Shown here one piece after another: positions 12,145 to 24,405 of a DNA stretch of 64,000 nt. The DNA is from Doris montereyensis (lineage: Eukaryota > Mollusca > Gastropoda > Nudibranchia > Dorididae). Every line of letters begins with the position of its first letter. The first letter of the stretch is position 1. The position numbers were made by a program, and so were the translations under genes. The notes under the pieces were generated by a model, which was given only the letters and a program-made list of their open reading frames with translations, made no database searches and was not told where the DNA came from. The stretch is taken from contig JAXRKP010000100.1 in the NCBI GenBank assembly GCA_037039925.1, positions 265,001 through 329,000 of the forward strand, read 5' to 3'.

Positions 12145-12335
12145 TGCTTTGCAATGGCCTCAGTAGCTAGGTAGATAAGGTGCTGAGCATAAGATCCTGG
12201 GTTCAAAACCTAGCGATGCTTTTCATCCTTGTATTAATTGGGACAGACACTCAACACTATTTGATTGGTTTTTGTAATTGGGTACCACTATCAGCTGGGG
12301 AAAATTTCCTGTGACAAACTAGCATCCCTTCTAGG
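12145..12335 (+). mobile_element. tRNA-derived SINE, diverged copy
   Basis: Box A-like TGGCCTCAGTAG is near 12153 and box B GGTTCAAAACC near 12200-12210. Downstream GGGACAGACACTCAACAC and the TCAGCTGGGGAAAATTTCCTG segment correspond in place to the body of the 7212-7500 copy. Confidence 0.6.
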
Positions 12336-12487
12336 AGGTGATGTACTAGAAGACCTACTATCACCTGTTCTACTTTTGCACTACAGAAGCTGAGAGTCAT
12401 TGTGTTTTTCTCTATTCTTACTTTTAAGATGAAAGACATTTCTTCTTTGTGAGGATCTCAAATTACTTACTAAGCGACTAAGATACA

Positions 12488-12592
12488 TATTATATACCTA
12501 GCCAAATCTTATGAAGACAGCCTTCCTGATAATAGTGAGACATTTATATACCTAGCCAAATCTTATGAAGAAAGCCTTCCTGGTAATAGTGA
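12488..12592. repeat. Two-copy direct repeat, about 52 bp
   Basis: TATATACCTAGCCAAATCTT...CCTTCCTG and the following TAATAGTGAG are present twice in a row with few differences. The flanks from 12336 to 13090 otherwise show no gene; frames at 12695-12904 and 12901-13104 look like chance. Confidence 0.8.
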
Positions 12593-13094
12593 GTAATTTG
12601 CAGTCTGAAGTGCATGTTCTGTTTGTGAAGATGTTCCAGTAATTATTATTCACACAAATACTCTCAAATTATAGAATTATGTCCTGTCTTCTTTGTGTAC
12701 ATAGATTCTCTTCTCGTGTATTTTAAGCCTGTCTTTCACTCTGTCAATTGTAGTATTCAACAGAATTTTAGCTTTGTTGATAAGATCGATGATCAGAATT
12801 TTTCTTATTTTTTAAAAACTTTTTCTTTTACACTCACACAAGATGAAGGTATTTTTGTTATTTTCCAGGCTTTTTTGATTGTTGTTTTTTCTCTGTCTCG
12901 GTGAGTTTTGTGTGGGGGAGAGGTGGTTTGGTTGGGAGAGGTGTGTTTTTGTGTGGGGGAGAGGTGTGTTTTTTGTTTATTGTTTACATGGAGGGGCTGT
13001 GTTTTGGTTCGGGGTTGTGTTTTAAAGTAATTTTACCATACTGCATCTATTTGAATTTTACGTCTTCTATCTCCCCTTATCATGTATTCATTTG

Positions 13095-14530
13095 CATGTT
13101 ATGAATGGGATGGGACTGTCTGTATCTACTGTCATTAATACATGTTATGAATGGGATGGGACTGTCTGTATCTACTGTCTGATATACATGTTATGAATGA
13201 ATGGGATGGGACTGTCTGTATATACTGTCATTAGTACATGTTATGAATGGCATGGGACTGTCTGTATCTACTGTCATTAGTACATGTTATGAATGGGATG
13301 GGACTGTCTGTATCTACTGTCATTAGTACATGTTATGAATGGGATGGGACTGTCTGTATCTACTGTCATTAGTACATGTTATGAATGGGATGGACTGTCT
13401 GTATCTACTGTTATTAGTACATGTTATGAATGGGATGGACTGTCTGTATCTACTGTCATTAGTACATGTTATGAATGGGATGGACTGTCTGTATCTTCTG
13501 TCATTAGTACATGTTATGAATGGGATGGGACTGTCTGTATCTACTGTCATTAGTACATGTTATGAATGGGATGGGACTGTCTGTATCTACTGTCATTAGT
13601 ACATGTTATGAATGGGATAGGACTGTCTGTATCTACTGTTATAAGTACATGTTATGAATGGGATGGGACTGTCTGTATCTACTGTCATTAGAATGGGATG
13701 GGACTGTCTGTATCTACTGTATTAGTACATGTTATGGGATGGGACTGGACTGTCATGTCATTTATGAATGGGATGGGATCTACTGTCATTAGTACATGTT
13801 ATGAATGGGATGGGACTGTCTGTATCTACTGTCATTAGTACATGTTATGAATGGGATGGGACTGTCTGTATCTACTGTTATTAGTACATGTTATGAATGG
13901 GATGGGACTGTCTGTATCTACTGTCATTAGTACATGTTATGAATGGGATGGACTGTCTGTATCTACTGTCTGATATACATGTTATGAATGGGATGGGACT
14001 GTCTGTATATACTGTCATTAGTACATGTTATGAATGGCATGGGACTGTCTGTATCTACTGTCATTAGTACATGTTATGAATGGGACTGGGACTGTCTGTC
14101 TGTGAATCAACTGTCATTAGTACATGTTATGAATGGGATGGGACTGTCTGTATCTACTGTCATTAGTACATGTTATGAATGGGATGGGACTGTCTGTATC
14201 TACTGTCATTAATACATGTTATGAATGGGATGAGACTGTGTGTATCTACTGTCTGATATACATGTTATGAATGGGATGGGACTGTCTGTATCTACTGTCA
14301 TTAGTACATGTTATGAATGGCATGGGACTGTCTGTATCTACTGTCATTAGTACATGTTATGAATGGGATGGAACTGTCTGTATCTACTGTCATTAGTACA
14401 TGTTATGAATGGGATGGGACTGTCTGTATCTACTGTCATTAGTACATGTTATGAATGGGATGGGGCTGTCTGTATCTACTGTCATTAGTACATGTTATGA
14501 ATGGGATGGGGCTGTCTGTATATACTGTCA
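13095..14530. repeat. 46-bp minisatellite, about 31 copies
   Basis: Units of 46 bp with ACATGTTATGAATGGGATGG and ACTGTCTGTATCTACTGTC. A scrambled stretch near 13690-13790 contains truncated units. A block near 13970-14060 repeats the variant order seen at 13180-13270 (TGATATACATG, then TATATACTG, then a GGCATGGG unit), which suggests block duplication inside the array. Confidence 0.95.
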
Positions 14531-14639
14531 TGAGTGCAATAGAAATAATACTAGTGTTAGCCAGTGTGGTGTGAAAAGTGAATGAGTTTGCTGTGATTGC
14601 CATATTCTAAATACAATGTAACACTTTTGGGTGCCAACA

Positions 14640-14792
14640 CTTTTGGGTAGTAGTAGGGGTACAAGGTTGGTGATGTTTTTGCCTTTGGGTAGTAGTAGGT
14701 GTACAAGGGTTGGTGATGTGTTTGCCTTTGGGTAGTAGTAGTAGTAGTAGTAGCAGTAGGTGTACAAGGGTTGGTGATGTGTTTGCCTTTGG

Positions 14793-14823
<31 letters not shown>

Positions 14824-14856
14824 GTGTACAAGGGTTGGTGATGTGTTTGCCTTTGG

Positions 14857-14887
<31 letters not shown>

Positions 14888-16979
14888 GTGTACAAGGGTT
14901 GGTGATGTTTTTGCCTTTGGGTAGTAGTAGTAGTAGTAGGTGTACAAGGGTTGGTGATGTGTTTGCCTTTGGGTAGTAGTAGTAGTAGTAGTAGGTGTAC
15001 AAGGGTTGGTGATGTGTTTGCCTTTGGGTAGTAGTAGTAGTAGTAGTAGTAGGTGTACAAGGGTTGGTGATGTGTTTGCCTTCGGGTAGTAGTAGTAGGT
15101 GTACAAGGGTTGGTGGTGTTTTTGCCTTTGGGTAGTAGTAGGGGTATAATAAGGGTCTGTGATGTTTTTGCCTTTGGGTAGTAGTAGGTGTATAATAAGG
15201 GTCTGTAATGTTTTTGCCTTTGGGTAGTAGTAGGGGTATAATAAGGGTCTGTAATGTTTTTGCCTTTGGGTAGTAGTAGGGGTATAATAAGGGTCTGTGA
15301 TGTTTTTGCCTTTGGGTAGTAGTAGGGGTATAAGGGTCTGTAATGTTTTTTGCCTTTGGGTAGTAGTAGGGGTATAGTAAGGGTCTGTGATGTTTTTGCC
15401 TTTGGGTAGTAGTAGGGGTATAAGGGTCTGTGATGTTTTTGCCTTTGGGTAGTAGTAGGGGTATAATAAGGGTCTGTGATGTTTTTGCCTTTGGGTAGTA
15501 GTAGGGGTATAATAAGGGTGTGTGATGTTTTTGCCTTTGGGTAGTAGTAGGTGTATAATAAGGGTCTGTGATTTTTTTGCCTTTGGGTAGTAGTAGTAGT
15601 AGTAGGGGTATAAGGGTCTGTGATGTTTTTGCCTTTGGATAGTAGTAGTAAGGGTATGATAAGGGTCTGTGATGTTTTTGCCTTTGGATAGTAGTAGTAG
15701 GTGTATAATAAGGGTCTGTGATTTTTTTGCCTTTGGGTAGTAGTAGTAGTAGGGGTATAAGGGTCTGTGATGTTTTTGCCTTTGGATAGTAGTAGTAGGG
15801 GTATGATAAGGGTCTGTGATGTTTTTGCCTTTGGATAGTAGTAGTAGGTGTATAATAAGGGTCTGTGATTTTTTTGCCTTTGGGTAGTAGTAGTAGTAGG
15901 GGTATGATAAGGGTCTGTGATGTTTTTGCCTTTGGATAGTAGTAGTAGGGGTATGATAAGGGTCTGTGATGTTTTGCCTTTGGATAGTAGTAGTAGGGGT
16001 ATGATAAGGGTCTGTGATGTTTTTGCCTTTGGATAGTAGTAGTAGGGGTATGATAAGGGTCTGTGATGTTTTTGCCTTTTGGTAATAGTAGTAAGTGTAC
16101 ATGGGTTGGTGATGTTTTTGCCTTTTGGTAATAGTAGTAAGTGTATAAGGGTCTGTGATGTTTTTGCCTTTGGATAGTAGTAGTAGTAGTAAGTGTATAA
16201 GGGTCTGTGATGTTTTTGCCTTTGGGTAGTAGTAAGTGTATAAGGGTCTGTGATGTTTTTGTCTTTGGGTAGTAGTAGGGTGTACAAGGGTTGGTGATGT
16301 TTTTGCCTTTGGGTAGTAGTAAGTGTACAAGGGTTGGTGATGTTTTTGCCTTTGGGTAGTAGTAGGGTGTACAAGGGTTGGTGATGTTTTTGCCTTTGGG
16401 TAGTAGTAGGGTGTACAAGGGTTGGTGATGTTTTTGCCTTTGGGTAGTAGTAGGTGTACAAGGGTCTGATGTTTTTGTCTTTGGGTAGTAGTAGGGTGTA
16501 CAAGGGTTGGTGATGTTTTTGCCTTTGGGTAGTAGTAGGTGTACAAGGGTTGGTGATGTTTTTGCCTTTGGGTAGTAGTAGGTGTATAAGGGTCTGTGAT
16601 GTTTTTGCCTTTGGGTAGTAGTAGGGTGTACAAGGGTTGGTGATGTGTTTGCCTTTGGGTAGTAGTAGGTGTACAAGGGTTGGTGATGTTTTTGCCTTTG
16701 GGTAGTAGTAGGGTGTACAAGGGTTGGTGATGTGTTTGCCTTTGGGCAGTAGTAGGTGTACAAGGGTTGGTGATGTTTTTGTCTTTTGAGTAGTAGTAGT
16801 AGTAGTAGTAGGTGTACAAGGGTTGGTGATGTGTTTGCCTTTGGGCAGTAGTAGGTGTACAAGGGTTGGTGATGTTTTTGTCTTTGGGTAGTAGTAGTAG
16901 TAGGTGTACAGGGGTTGGTGATGTGTTTGCCTTTGGGTAGTAGTAGGTGTACAAGGGTTGGTGATGTTTTTGTCTTTGG

Positions 16980-17018
<39 letters not shown>

Positions 17019-17395
17019 TAGGTGTACAAGGGTTGGTGGTGTTTTTGCCTTTGGGCAGTAGTAGTGTAAGAGTTGGTGATGTTTTTGCCTTTGGGCAGTA
17101 GTAGTAGTAGTAAGTGTATAAGGGTCTGTGATGTTTTTGTCTTCGGGTAGTAGTAGGGGTATAAGGGTTGGTGATGTGTTTGCCTTTGGGTAGTAGTAGG
17201 GGTATAAGGGTTGGTGATGTTTTTGCCTTTGGATAGAAGTAGGGGTAGAAGGGTCGTGATGTGTTTGCCTTTGGGTAGAAGTAGGGGTAGAAGGGTACGT
17301 GATGTGTTTGCTTTTGGATAGAAGTAGGGGTACAATGGTATGTGATGTGTTTGCTTTTGGGTAGTAGTAGGGTACAATGGTTGCTGATGTTTTTG
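14640..17395. repeat. 42-bp minisatellite with embedded (TAG)n microsatellite
   Basis: About 60 units share GATGTTTTTGCCTTTGGGTAG followed by a TAG run of 2 to about 12 copies and then either GTGTACAAGGGTTGGT or GGGTATAATAAGGGTCTGT. The two variants form separate blocks (ACAAGGGTTGGT at both ends, ATAAGGGTCTGT in the middle). All three - strand frames are open for 750-950 codons because the unit has no stop on that strand and TAG steps keep frame; the products (Thr/Tyr/Leu-rich plus QRQKHH) are not credible genes. Confidence 0.95.
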
Positions 17396-17617
17396 CTCAC
17401 AATTGACATTTGACCATACTATTGCTTGGCTTTGATCTTGACTTGCTCGATGGTCTTAAAATTCTGTTGTTATACATAATTTGTACTTGTATTCATCATT
17501 TTACCGGTCAGCTTCTTTTTTTTCCTTCTTTTTTCTTTCGTTGTCCTTTTTAATCATTTCTCTGCAAGGATTATTGTTCTTGCCCAATTCTGTTTCTTTT
17601 TATAGCCTCACCTTCTT
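17396..17617. other. Unique pyrimidine-rich DNA
   Basis: Holds a T-rich stretch with TTTCTTTC motifs; no gene seen. Confidence 0.5.
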
Positions 17618-18180
17618 TCAGTGTGGCCTGAGTTTGGCCTAGGTTGTGGCCTGGGTTATGGCCTAGGTTATGGCCTGGGTTATGGTCTAGGTTATGGCGT
17701 GGGTAATGGCCTAGGTTGTAGCCTGGGTTATGGCCTAGGTTATGACCTGGGTTATGGCCAAGGTTATGGCCTGGGTAATGGCCTAGGTTGTGGCCTGGGT
17801 TATGGCCTAGGTTATGGCCTGGGTTATGGCCAAGGTTATGGCGAGGTTGTAGCCTGGGTTATGACCTAGGTTGTGGCCCAGGTTATGGCCTGATGGTAAT
17901 GGCCTGGGTAATGGCCCAGGTTATGGCCTGGGTAATGGCCTAGGTTGTGGCCCAGGTTATGGCCTGGGTAATGGCCTGAGTTATGGCCTGGGTAATGGCC
18001 TAGGTTGTGGCCTGGATTATGGTGTAGATTGTAGCCTGAGTCATGGCCTGGGTCATGCCAGTTAAGGCCTGGGCGATGGCCTAGGTTGTGGCCTGGGTTA
18101 TGACCTACGTTGTGGCCTGGGTTATAACCCAGATTGTGGTCTGGGTTATGGCCTGGGTTGTGGCCTGGGTTATTGTCTGC
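17618..18180. repeat. 12/24-bp minisatellite
   Basis: Repeats of TGGCCTGGGTTA and TGGCCTAGGTTA, often alternating to give a 24-bp unit, about 45 twelve-base units in all. GGCCTAGG and GGCC sites are regularly spaced. Gly/Leu/Tyr-rich frames are repeat products. Confidence 0.95.
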
Positions 18181-18199
18181 GCTAGTTTGGTTGTCAAAC

Positions 18200-18610
18200 T
18201 TGGGACCATGAGTTGATGTTCTGTGTTCCTTGGGAAAGACATGACATATCACGCATGTGTGTGTTCCTGGGGGAAAGATATCACATATCACACATGTGTG
18301 TGTTCCTTGGGAAAGATATGACATGTCACACATGTGTGTGTGTGTTCCTTGGGAAATATATCACATATCACACATGTGTGTGTTCCTTGAGAAAGATATG
18401 ACATGTCACACAAGTGTGTATGTTCCTTGGGAAAGATATGACATATCACACATGTGTGTGTTCCTTGGGAAATATATGACATATCACACAGGTGTGTGTT
18501 CCTTGTGAAAGATATGACATATCATGCATGTATGTGTTCCTTGAGAAAGATATGGCATATCACGCAGGTGTATGTTCCTTGAGAGAGACACAGCTTACCA
18601 CGCATGTGTG
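18200..18610 (+). repeat. About 50-60-bp array probably derived from a SINE body
   Basis: About seven or eight units of GTTCCTTGGGAAAGA-TATGACATATCACACATGTGTGT. The phrase TTCCTTGGGAAAGACA followed by a CACG motif matches the body of the SINE at 7212-7500 (ATTCCTTGGGAAAGACACG...ACACG). The preceding GGGACCATGAG could be the remains of the SINE head. Origin from the SINE is inferred from this short match only. Confidence 0.6.
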
Positions 18611-19185
18611 TGATCAGTGCTACGTATTCATGAATGAAATTTAGATGCTCTCTTCCCAAGATGCGTAAGGTCAGCTCATTCCATCATGAATTTTACACTA
18701 CTCTTTACTGAATGCTTGACTGTGTATCAGTATATTATACATGTATATGTGTATACTATTATTATATATTATATGTGTCTACTGCGTCCTCTATTTCCCC
18801 CTCTCATTTTATGAGCATTTCAAATGGTAACTCATCAAGGTATTAACCTTGGAATATGCCATTTGTATTTCAGTCATTTTGATTTATTTCTTTATTTGTA
18901 TCATAAGTAACATTTGTTCAACGTCTATATGGTTTCAAATGAAATGTTTAAATAAAAGTAAAAGTTTTTCTCATTATAAAAATAGTGTCAATTTAGATTG
19001 ATGTGAATCAGATTTTCTTTCAAGTCTGTGAGTGTGAGTGCTTGGACTGTCTTGTGACTAGCTAAGTTCTCTTCTTCCTCTTTTAATTATGTGTGGTGTG
19101 CTATGCTCTCCTGTTCACTGCTAGTAGTACCAGCTTCTTTTTGCCCTTTACTTCCCATCTTATCTAGGAAAAGGCAAACTATTAC
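18611..19185. other. Unique AT-rich DNA, no gene seen
   Basis: Contains AATAAA at 18951-18956, which could be a polyadenylation signal of an upstream gene, but no coding evidence connects to it. Confidence 0.4.
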
Positions 19186-22100
19186 TATTAAACTTCATTG
19201 AACACTTGGGGTGAGGAAAGAGGAAAGTGGAAACTATTAAATTTCATTGAAGACTTGGGGTGAGGAAAGAGGAAAAAGGAAACTATTAAATTTCATTGAA
19301 GACTTGGGGTGAGGAAAGAATTTCATTGAAAAGGGGTGAGGAAAAAAGGAAACTTTTAAATTTCATTGAAGACTTGGGGTGAGGAAAAAGGAAACTATTA
19401 AACTTCATTGAAGACTTCATTGGACTTGAGTGAAAGAGGAAAAAGGAAACTATTAAATTTCATTGAAAACTTGGGTGAGGAAAGAGGAAAGTGGAAACTA
19501 TTAAATTTCATTGAAGACTTGGGTGAAGAAAGAGGAAAAGGAAACTATTAAACTTCATTGAAGACTTGGTGTGAGGAAAGAGGAAAGTGGAAACTATTAA
19601 ATTTCATTGAAGACTTGGGTGAGGAAAGAGGAAAGTGGAAACTTAAACTTCAATGAAGACTTGGGGGAGGAAAGTGGAAACTATTAAATTTCATTGAAGA
19701 CTTGGGTGAGGAAAGAGGGAAATGGACACTATTAAACTTCATTGAACACTTCGGTGAGGAAATAGGGAAAGGGAAACTATTAAATTTCATTGAAGACTTG
19801 GGTGAGGGAAGAGGAAAAGGTAAACTATTAAACGTCATTGAAGACTTGAGGAAGGAAAGAGAAAAAAGGAAACTATTAAATTTCATTGAAGATTTGGGTA
19901 AGGAAAGAGGGAAAAGCAAAATATTAAATTTCATTGAAGACTTGGAAAAGGAAAGAGGGAAAAGCAAAATATTAAATTTCATTGAAGACTTGGGGTGAGG
20001 AAAGAGAGAAAAGGAAACTATTAAATTTCATTGAAGACTTAGGGAAGGAAAGAGGGAAAAAGAAACTATTAGATTTCATTGAAGACTTGGGGTGAGGAAA
20101 GATATAAAAGAAAACTATTAAATTTCATTGAAGACTTGGAGAAGGAAAAGGTAAAGTGAAACTATTAAATTTCACTGAAGACTTGGGGTGAGAGTAAAGG
20201 GAAAAGAAAACTATTAAATTTCATTGAAGACTTAGAGAAGGAAAGAGGTAAAAGAAAACTATTAAATTTCATTGAAGACTTGAGGAAAGAAGGAAAGAGG
20301 GAAAGGAAACTATTAAATTTCATTGAAGACTTGGGTGAGGAAAAGAGAAAAGGAAACTGTTAAATTTCATTGAAGACTTGGGAAAGGAAAGAGAGAAAAG
20401 GAAACTGTTAAATTTCATTGAAGACTTGGGGAAGGAAAGAGGGAAAAGCAAAACTATTAAATTTCATTGAAGACTTAGAGAAGGAAAGAAGGAAAAGGAA
20501 AAGTTAAATTTCATTGAAGACGGGTGAGGAAATAGAGAAAGGAAACTATTAAATTTCATTGAAGACTTGAGGAAGGAAAGAGGGAAAGGCAAACTATTAA
20601 ATTTCATTGAAGACTTGAGGAAGGAAAGAGGGAAAGGCAAACTATTAAATTTCATTGAAGACTTGAGGAAGGAAAGAGGGAAAGGCAAACTATTAAATTT
20701 CATTGAAGACTTGAGGAAGGAAAGAGGGAAAGGCAAACTATTAAATTTCATTGAAGACTTGAGGAAGGAAAGAGGGAAAGGCAAACTATTAAATTTCATT
20801 GAAGACTTGGGGAAGGAAAGAGGGAAAAGGAAACTATTAAATTTGATTAAAGACTTGGGGAAGGAAAGAAAGAAATGAAAACTATTAAACTTCATTGAAG
20901 ACTTGGAGAAGGAAAGAGAGGAAAGAAAACTATGAAATTTCGTTGAAGATTCGGGGAAGGAAAGAGGAAAAGGAAACTTAAATTTCATTGAAGACTTGGG
21001 GAAGGAAAGAGGGAAAGGGAAACTATTAAACTTCATCGAAGACTTGGGGAAAGGAAAGAGAGAAAAGGAAACTATTAAAATTCGTTTAAGACTTGGGGAA
21101 GGAAAGAGAGAAAAGGAAACTATTACAATTCGTTGAACACTTGGGGAAGGAAAGAGGAAATGGAAACTATTACTATTAAAATTAATTAAAGACTCGGGGA
21201 AGGAAAGTGGGAAAAGGAAACTATTAAACTTCATTGAAGACTTGTGAAAGGAAAGAGAGAAAAGGAAACTAATAACATTCGTTGAAGACTTGGGAAGGAA
21301 AGAGAGAAAAGAAAGCTATTAAGTTTCATTGAAGACTTGGGTTAGAAAAGAGAGAAAAGGAGACTATTAAATTTCATTGAAGACTTGGCGTGAGGAAGGA
21401 GGGAAAAGAAAACTATTAAATTTCATTGAAGACTTGGGGAAGGAAAGAGAGAAAAGAAAACTATTAAATTTCATTGAAGACTTGGGGAAGGAAAGAGAGA
21501 AAAGAAAACTATTAAAATTCGTTAAGACTTTGGGAAGGTAAGGGGAAAAAGGGAACTATTAAAATGTGTTGAAGACTTGGGGAAGAAAAGAGGGAAAGGG
21601 AAAATATTAGACTTCATTGAAGAATTGGGGAAGGAAAGAGGGAAATTGAGACTATTAAATTTCATTGAAGACCTAGTGAAGGAAAGAGGGAAAAGGAGAC
21701 TATTAAATTTCATTGAAGACCTAGTGAAGGAAAGAGGGAAAAGGAGACTATTAAATTTCATTGAAGACCTAGTGAAGGAAAGAGGGAAAAGGAGACTATT
21801 AAATTTCATTGAAGACCTAGTGAAGGAAAGAGGGAAAAGGAGACTATTAAATTTCATTGAAGACTTGGGGTGAGGAGAGAGGGAAAAGGAGACTATTAAA
21901 TTTCATTGAAGACTTGGGGTGAGGAGAGAGGGAAAAGGAGACTATTAAATTTCATTGAAGAATTGGGGTGAGGAGAGAGGGAAAAGGAGACTATTAAATT
22001 TCATTGAAGACTTGGGGTGAGGAGAGAGGGAAAAGGAGACTATTAAATTTCATTGAAGAATTGGGGTGAGGAGAGAGGGAAAAGGAGACTATTAAATTTC

Positions 22101-22380
22101 ATTGAAGACTTGGGGTGAGGAGAGAGGGAAAAGGAGACTATTAAATTTCATTGAAGAATTGGGGTGAGGAGAGAGTGAAAAGGAGAATATTAAATTTCAT
22201 TGAAGAATTGGGGATGGAAAGAGGGAAAAGGAGACTATTAAATTCATTGAAGACCTAGGGAAGGAAAGAGGGAAAAGGAGACTGAAATTTCATTGAAGAC
22301 TTGAAGTGAGGAGAGAGGGAAAAGGAGACTATTAAATTTCATTGAAGACCTAAGGAAGGAAAGAGGACTAGAAGTAGGAG
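19186..22380. repeat. 48-bp purine-rich minisatellite, 3.2 kb
   Basis: About 65 units around AACTATTAAATTTCATTGAAG plus ACTTGGGGAAGGAAAGAGGG. The + strand is strongly purine-rich over the whole array. Local blocks are homogenised: identical units at about 20567-20800, identical CTAGTGAAGG units at 21650-21860, and an alternating GACTTGGGG/GAATTGGGG dimer at 21900-22170. Frames of up to 256 codons on the - strand and 111 on the + strand are repeat products. Confidence 0.95.
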
Positions 22381-22694
22381 GATATTAAATTATATTTATT
22401 TTAAACGATCGTTTTGCCATTGTCATCACCGTTTCTGTCTCCGAACATGGCCTTACAACTACCATGTATTACAGAGATACGGATATAGCTATCTCCGCCA
22501 CACATCTTCTCATCGACCTGGCTGTAAAGGTACAATCCCATACTCCCAATTTCTCAACCTCAAACTAAACGCATCTGTTCAGCCGATGTCCTATTCACAG
22601 AGGAAGCGCCTAAGATGTTTGATTTCTTCCTATGCGGAGGCTACCTCAGGGCAATCCTTTGTCAAACCTTTCATAGTGCTAAAACTGTGTCCCG
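22381..22694. other. Unique DNA, no gene seen
   Basis: More GC-balanced than its neighbours; no exon or element recognised. Confidence 0.4.
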
Positions 22695-23448
22695 TAAAGA
22701 CGCACTCAACATGATAGACTCCAATGAAAAACAGTGCAATGTAAAAGCCACGTAACTTGGAAGACATGATAGACTCCAATGAAAACAGTACAATGTAATA
22801 GCCACGTAACTTGGAAGACATGATAGATTTCAATGAAAAACAGTGCAATGCAATAGCCACGTGACTTGGAAGACATGATAGATTTCAATGAAAAACAGTA
22901 CAATGCATTAGCCACGTAACTTGGAAGACATGATAGATTCCAATGAAAAACAGTGCAAAGCAATAGCCACGTGACTTGGAAGACATGATAGATTTCAATG
23001 AAAAACAGTCCAATGCAATAGCCACGTAACTTGGAAGACATGATAGACTCCAATGAAAAACAGTACAATGCAATAGCCACGTGACTTGGAAGACATGATA
23101 GACTCCAATGAAAAACAGTACAATACAATAGCCACGTAACTTGGAAGACATGATAGACTCCAATGAAAAACAGTGCAATGTAATAGCCACGTGACTTGGA
23201 AGACATGATAGACTCCAATGAAAAACAGTACAATGCAATAGCCACGTAACTTGGAAGACATGATAGAGTCCAATGAAAAACAGTACAATGCAATAGCCAC
23301 GTGACTTGGAAGACATGATAGACTCCAATGAAAAACAGTGCAATGTAATAGCCACGTAACTTGGAAGACATGATAGACTCCAATGAAAAACAGTACAATG
23401 TAATAGCCACGTGACTTGGAAGACATGATATACTCCAATGAAAAACAG
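22695..23448. repeat. 55-bp minisatellite, 13 copies
   Basis: Thirteen units with GACATGATAGACTCCAATG and AATAGCCACGTGACTTGGAA; the last half of the site alternates CACGTGAC and CACGTAAC, nearly strictly in turn, giving a 110-bp dimer. The array ends inside a SINE-type 3' tail at 23449. Open frames on the - strand are repeat products. Confidence 0.95.
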
Positions 23449-23490
23449 TCACCTTAGTTGTGGGTGAGGATAAAATCAAATCAAATAATA
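23449..23490 (+). mobile_element. SINE 3' tail fragment
   Basis: CACCTTAGTTGTGGGTGAGG followed by ATAAAATCAAATCAAATAAT matches the tail of the complete SINE at 31950-32275. Only the tail is left; the 55-bp array takes the place of the body. Confidence 0.65.
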
Positions 23491-23539
23491 ATTTAAAGAA
23501 CCTCTTCCTCTGAAAGTATCATATACATGTATTGTAACT

Positions 23540-23812
23540 GAACCGTAGTGTGTGAGCTTGTAATCATGACAACACTGGTTCAAGCCCCACGGCTGACTCA
23601 GGCGGGATTTTTTCACGACGTTCTACTCTTAGGAAAGATACTTTACTCTTCTTTCCTCACTCGACTCGGGTGTGAATGAGTACCCAGCTATAGGTAGAGA
23701 AATATTGTATCAGGGTGTTAGTACGATAGTCTTAAAAGCTTGTGTACTGTATGCTCCCCCGGATCTCAGAAGGACATTGAATGAAATAGCCTGCTGGGGG
23801 ATAAATGGTGTA
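23540..23812 (+). mobile_element. tRNA-derived SINE-like element
   Basis: Box B-like GGTTCAAGCCC lies at 23579-23589, preceded by TAGTGTGTGAGC as a possible box A. The body (TTAGGAAAGATACTTTACTC, GTGTGAATGAGTACCC) resembles other mollusc-type tRNA SINEs in layout. It is diverged and its ends are uncertain. Confidence 0.5.
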
Positions 23813-24362
23813 TTCGGTGAGCCGACACTTGTGTGGGGATACGGATAATAAATCCAGTTTTGTTTATGTCCATGAATATCTCAGTTTTGGATAATTTGAG
23901 TTCCGAAACACATTTACATGAAAAGGGAGGTAAGCGTTGACATTTATTAATGTGTGAATGCTATTTAGGCAATCTAGAAGAAATGAATAATATTATCCAT
24001 GTAAATAAGATTAAAGAAAACGTGTTGCGGAGAAATTTAGGAAGTCCGCAGATTTTCCTGGATAAAGAAACATAACTTTTTAAGGAAATATTTCTAAATG
24101 AACCTAATTATCGATATTACAAATTATCGATATCCTTCATTCCACTCTACTGAGGAAAGAGTCTAGTCCAAAATAATATCACGATGCAGTACCATAAATG
24201 TATTGTAATTTCCGATCACCCATAGAGTATCGAAAACTCACCACTCACCAGCCACCAACACGGTTCTTGCTCTGCAGACTGACTCACTTTGGAGTTTCGA
24301 GAGTTCTCAGGGAACGATAGCCTAAAAACCAAGGGGTGTTCATCAACTTCGTCCAGAGGTTG
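23813..24362. other. Upstream flank of the TRIC gene
   Basis: AT-rich, without tandem repeats. It should contain the proximal promoter, but I can assign no specific factor site. TTATCGATATTACAAATTATCGATAT at 24110-24132 holds two copies of ATTATCGATAT. Confidence 0.4.
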
Positions 24363-24370
24363 TATAAAAG
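24363..24370 (+). promoter_or_regulatory. Possible TATA box of the TRIC gene
   Basis: TATAAAAG at 24363-24370 lies 43 bp before the start codon. Used as a core promoter it would give a very short 5' UTR of about 10-15 bases, so it could equally be a chance match, with the true start further upstream or in an untranslated exon. Confidence 0.3.
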
Positions 24371-24405
24371 CTGTGCATTTTCGAGAGAACAGCAATTCAC
24401 CCAGC

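Noticed and set aside
14528..17409. Three overlapping ORFs of 751-950 codons on the - strand as genes
   Set aside because: They are translations of a minisatellite with a TAG microsatellite; all three frames are open alike and the flanks have no exon signals.
24289..24405. Upstream extension of TRIC exon 1
   Set aside because: It would need a TTG start; ATG 24406 has a good context and matches the family's N-terminus.
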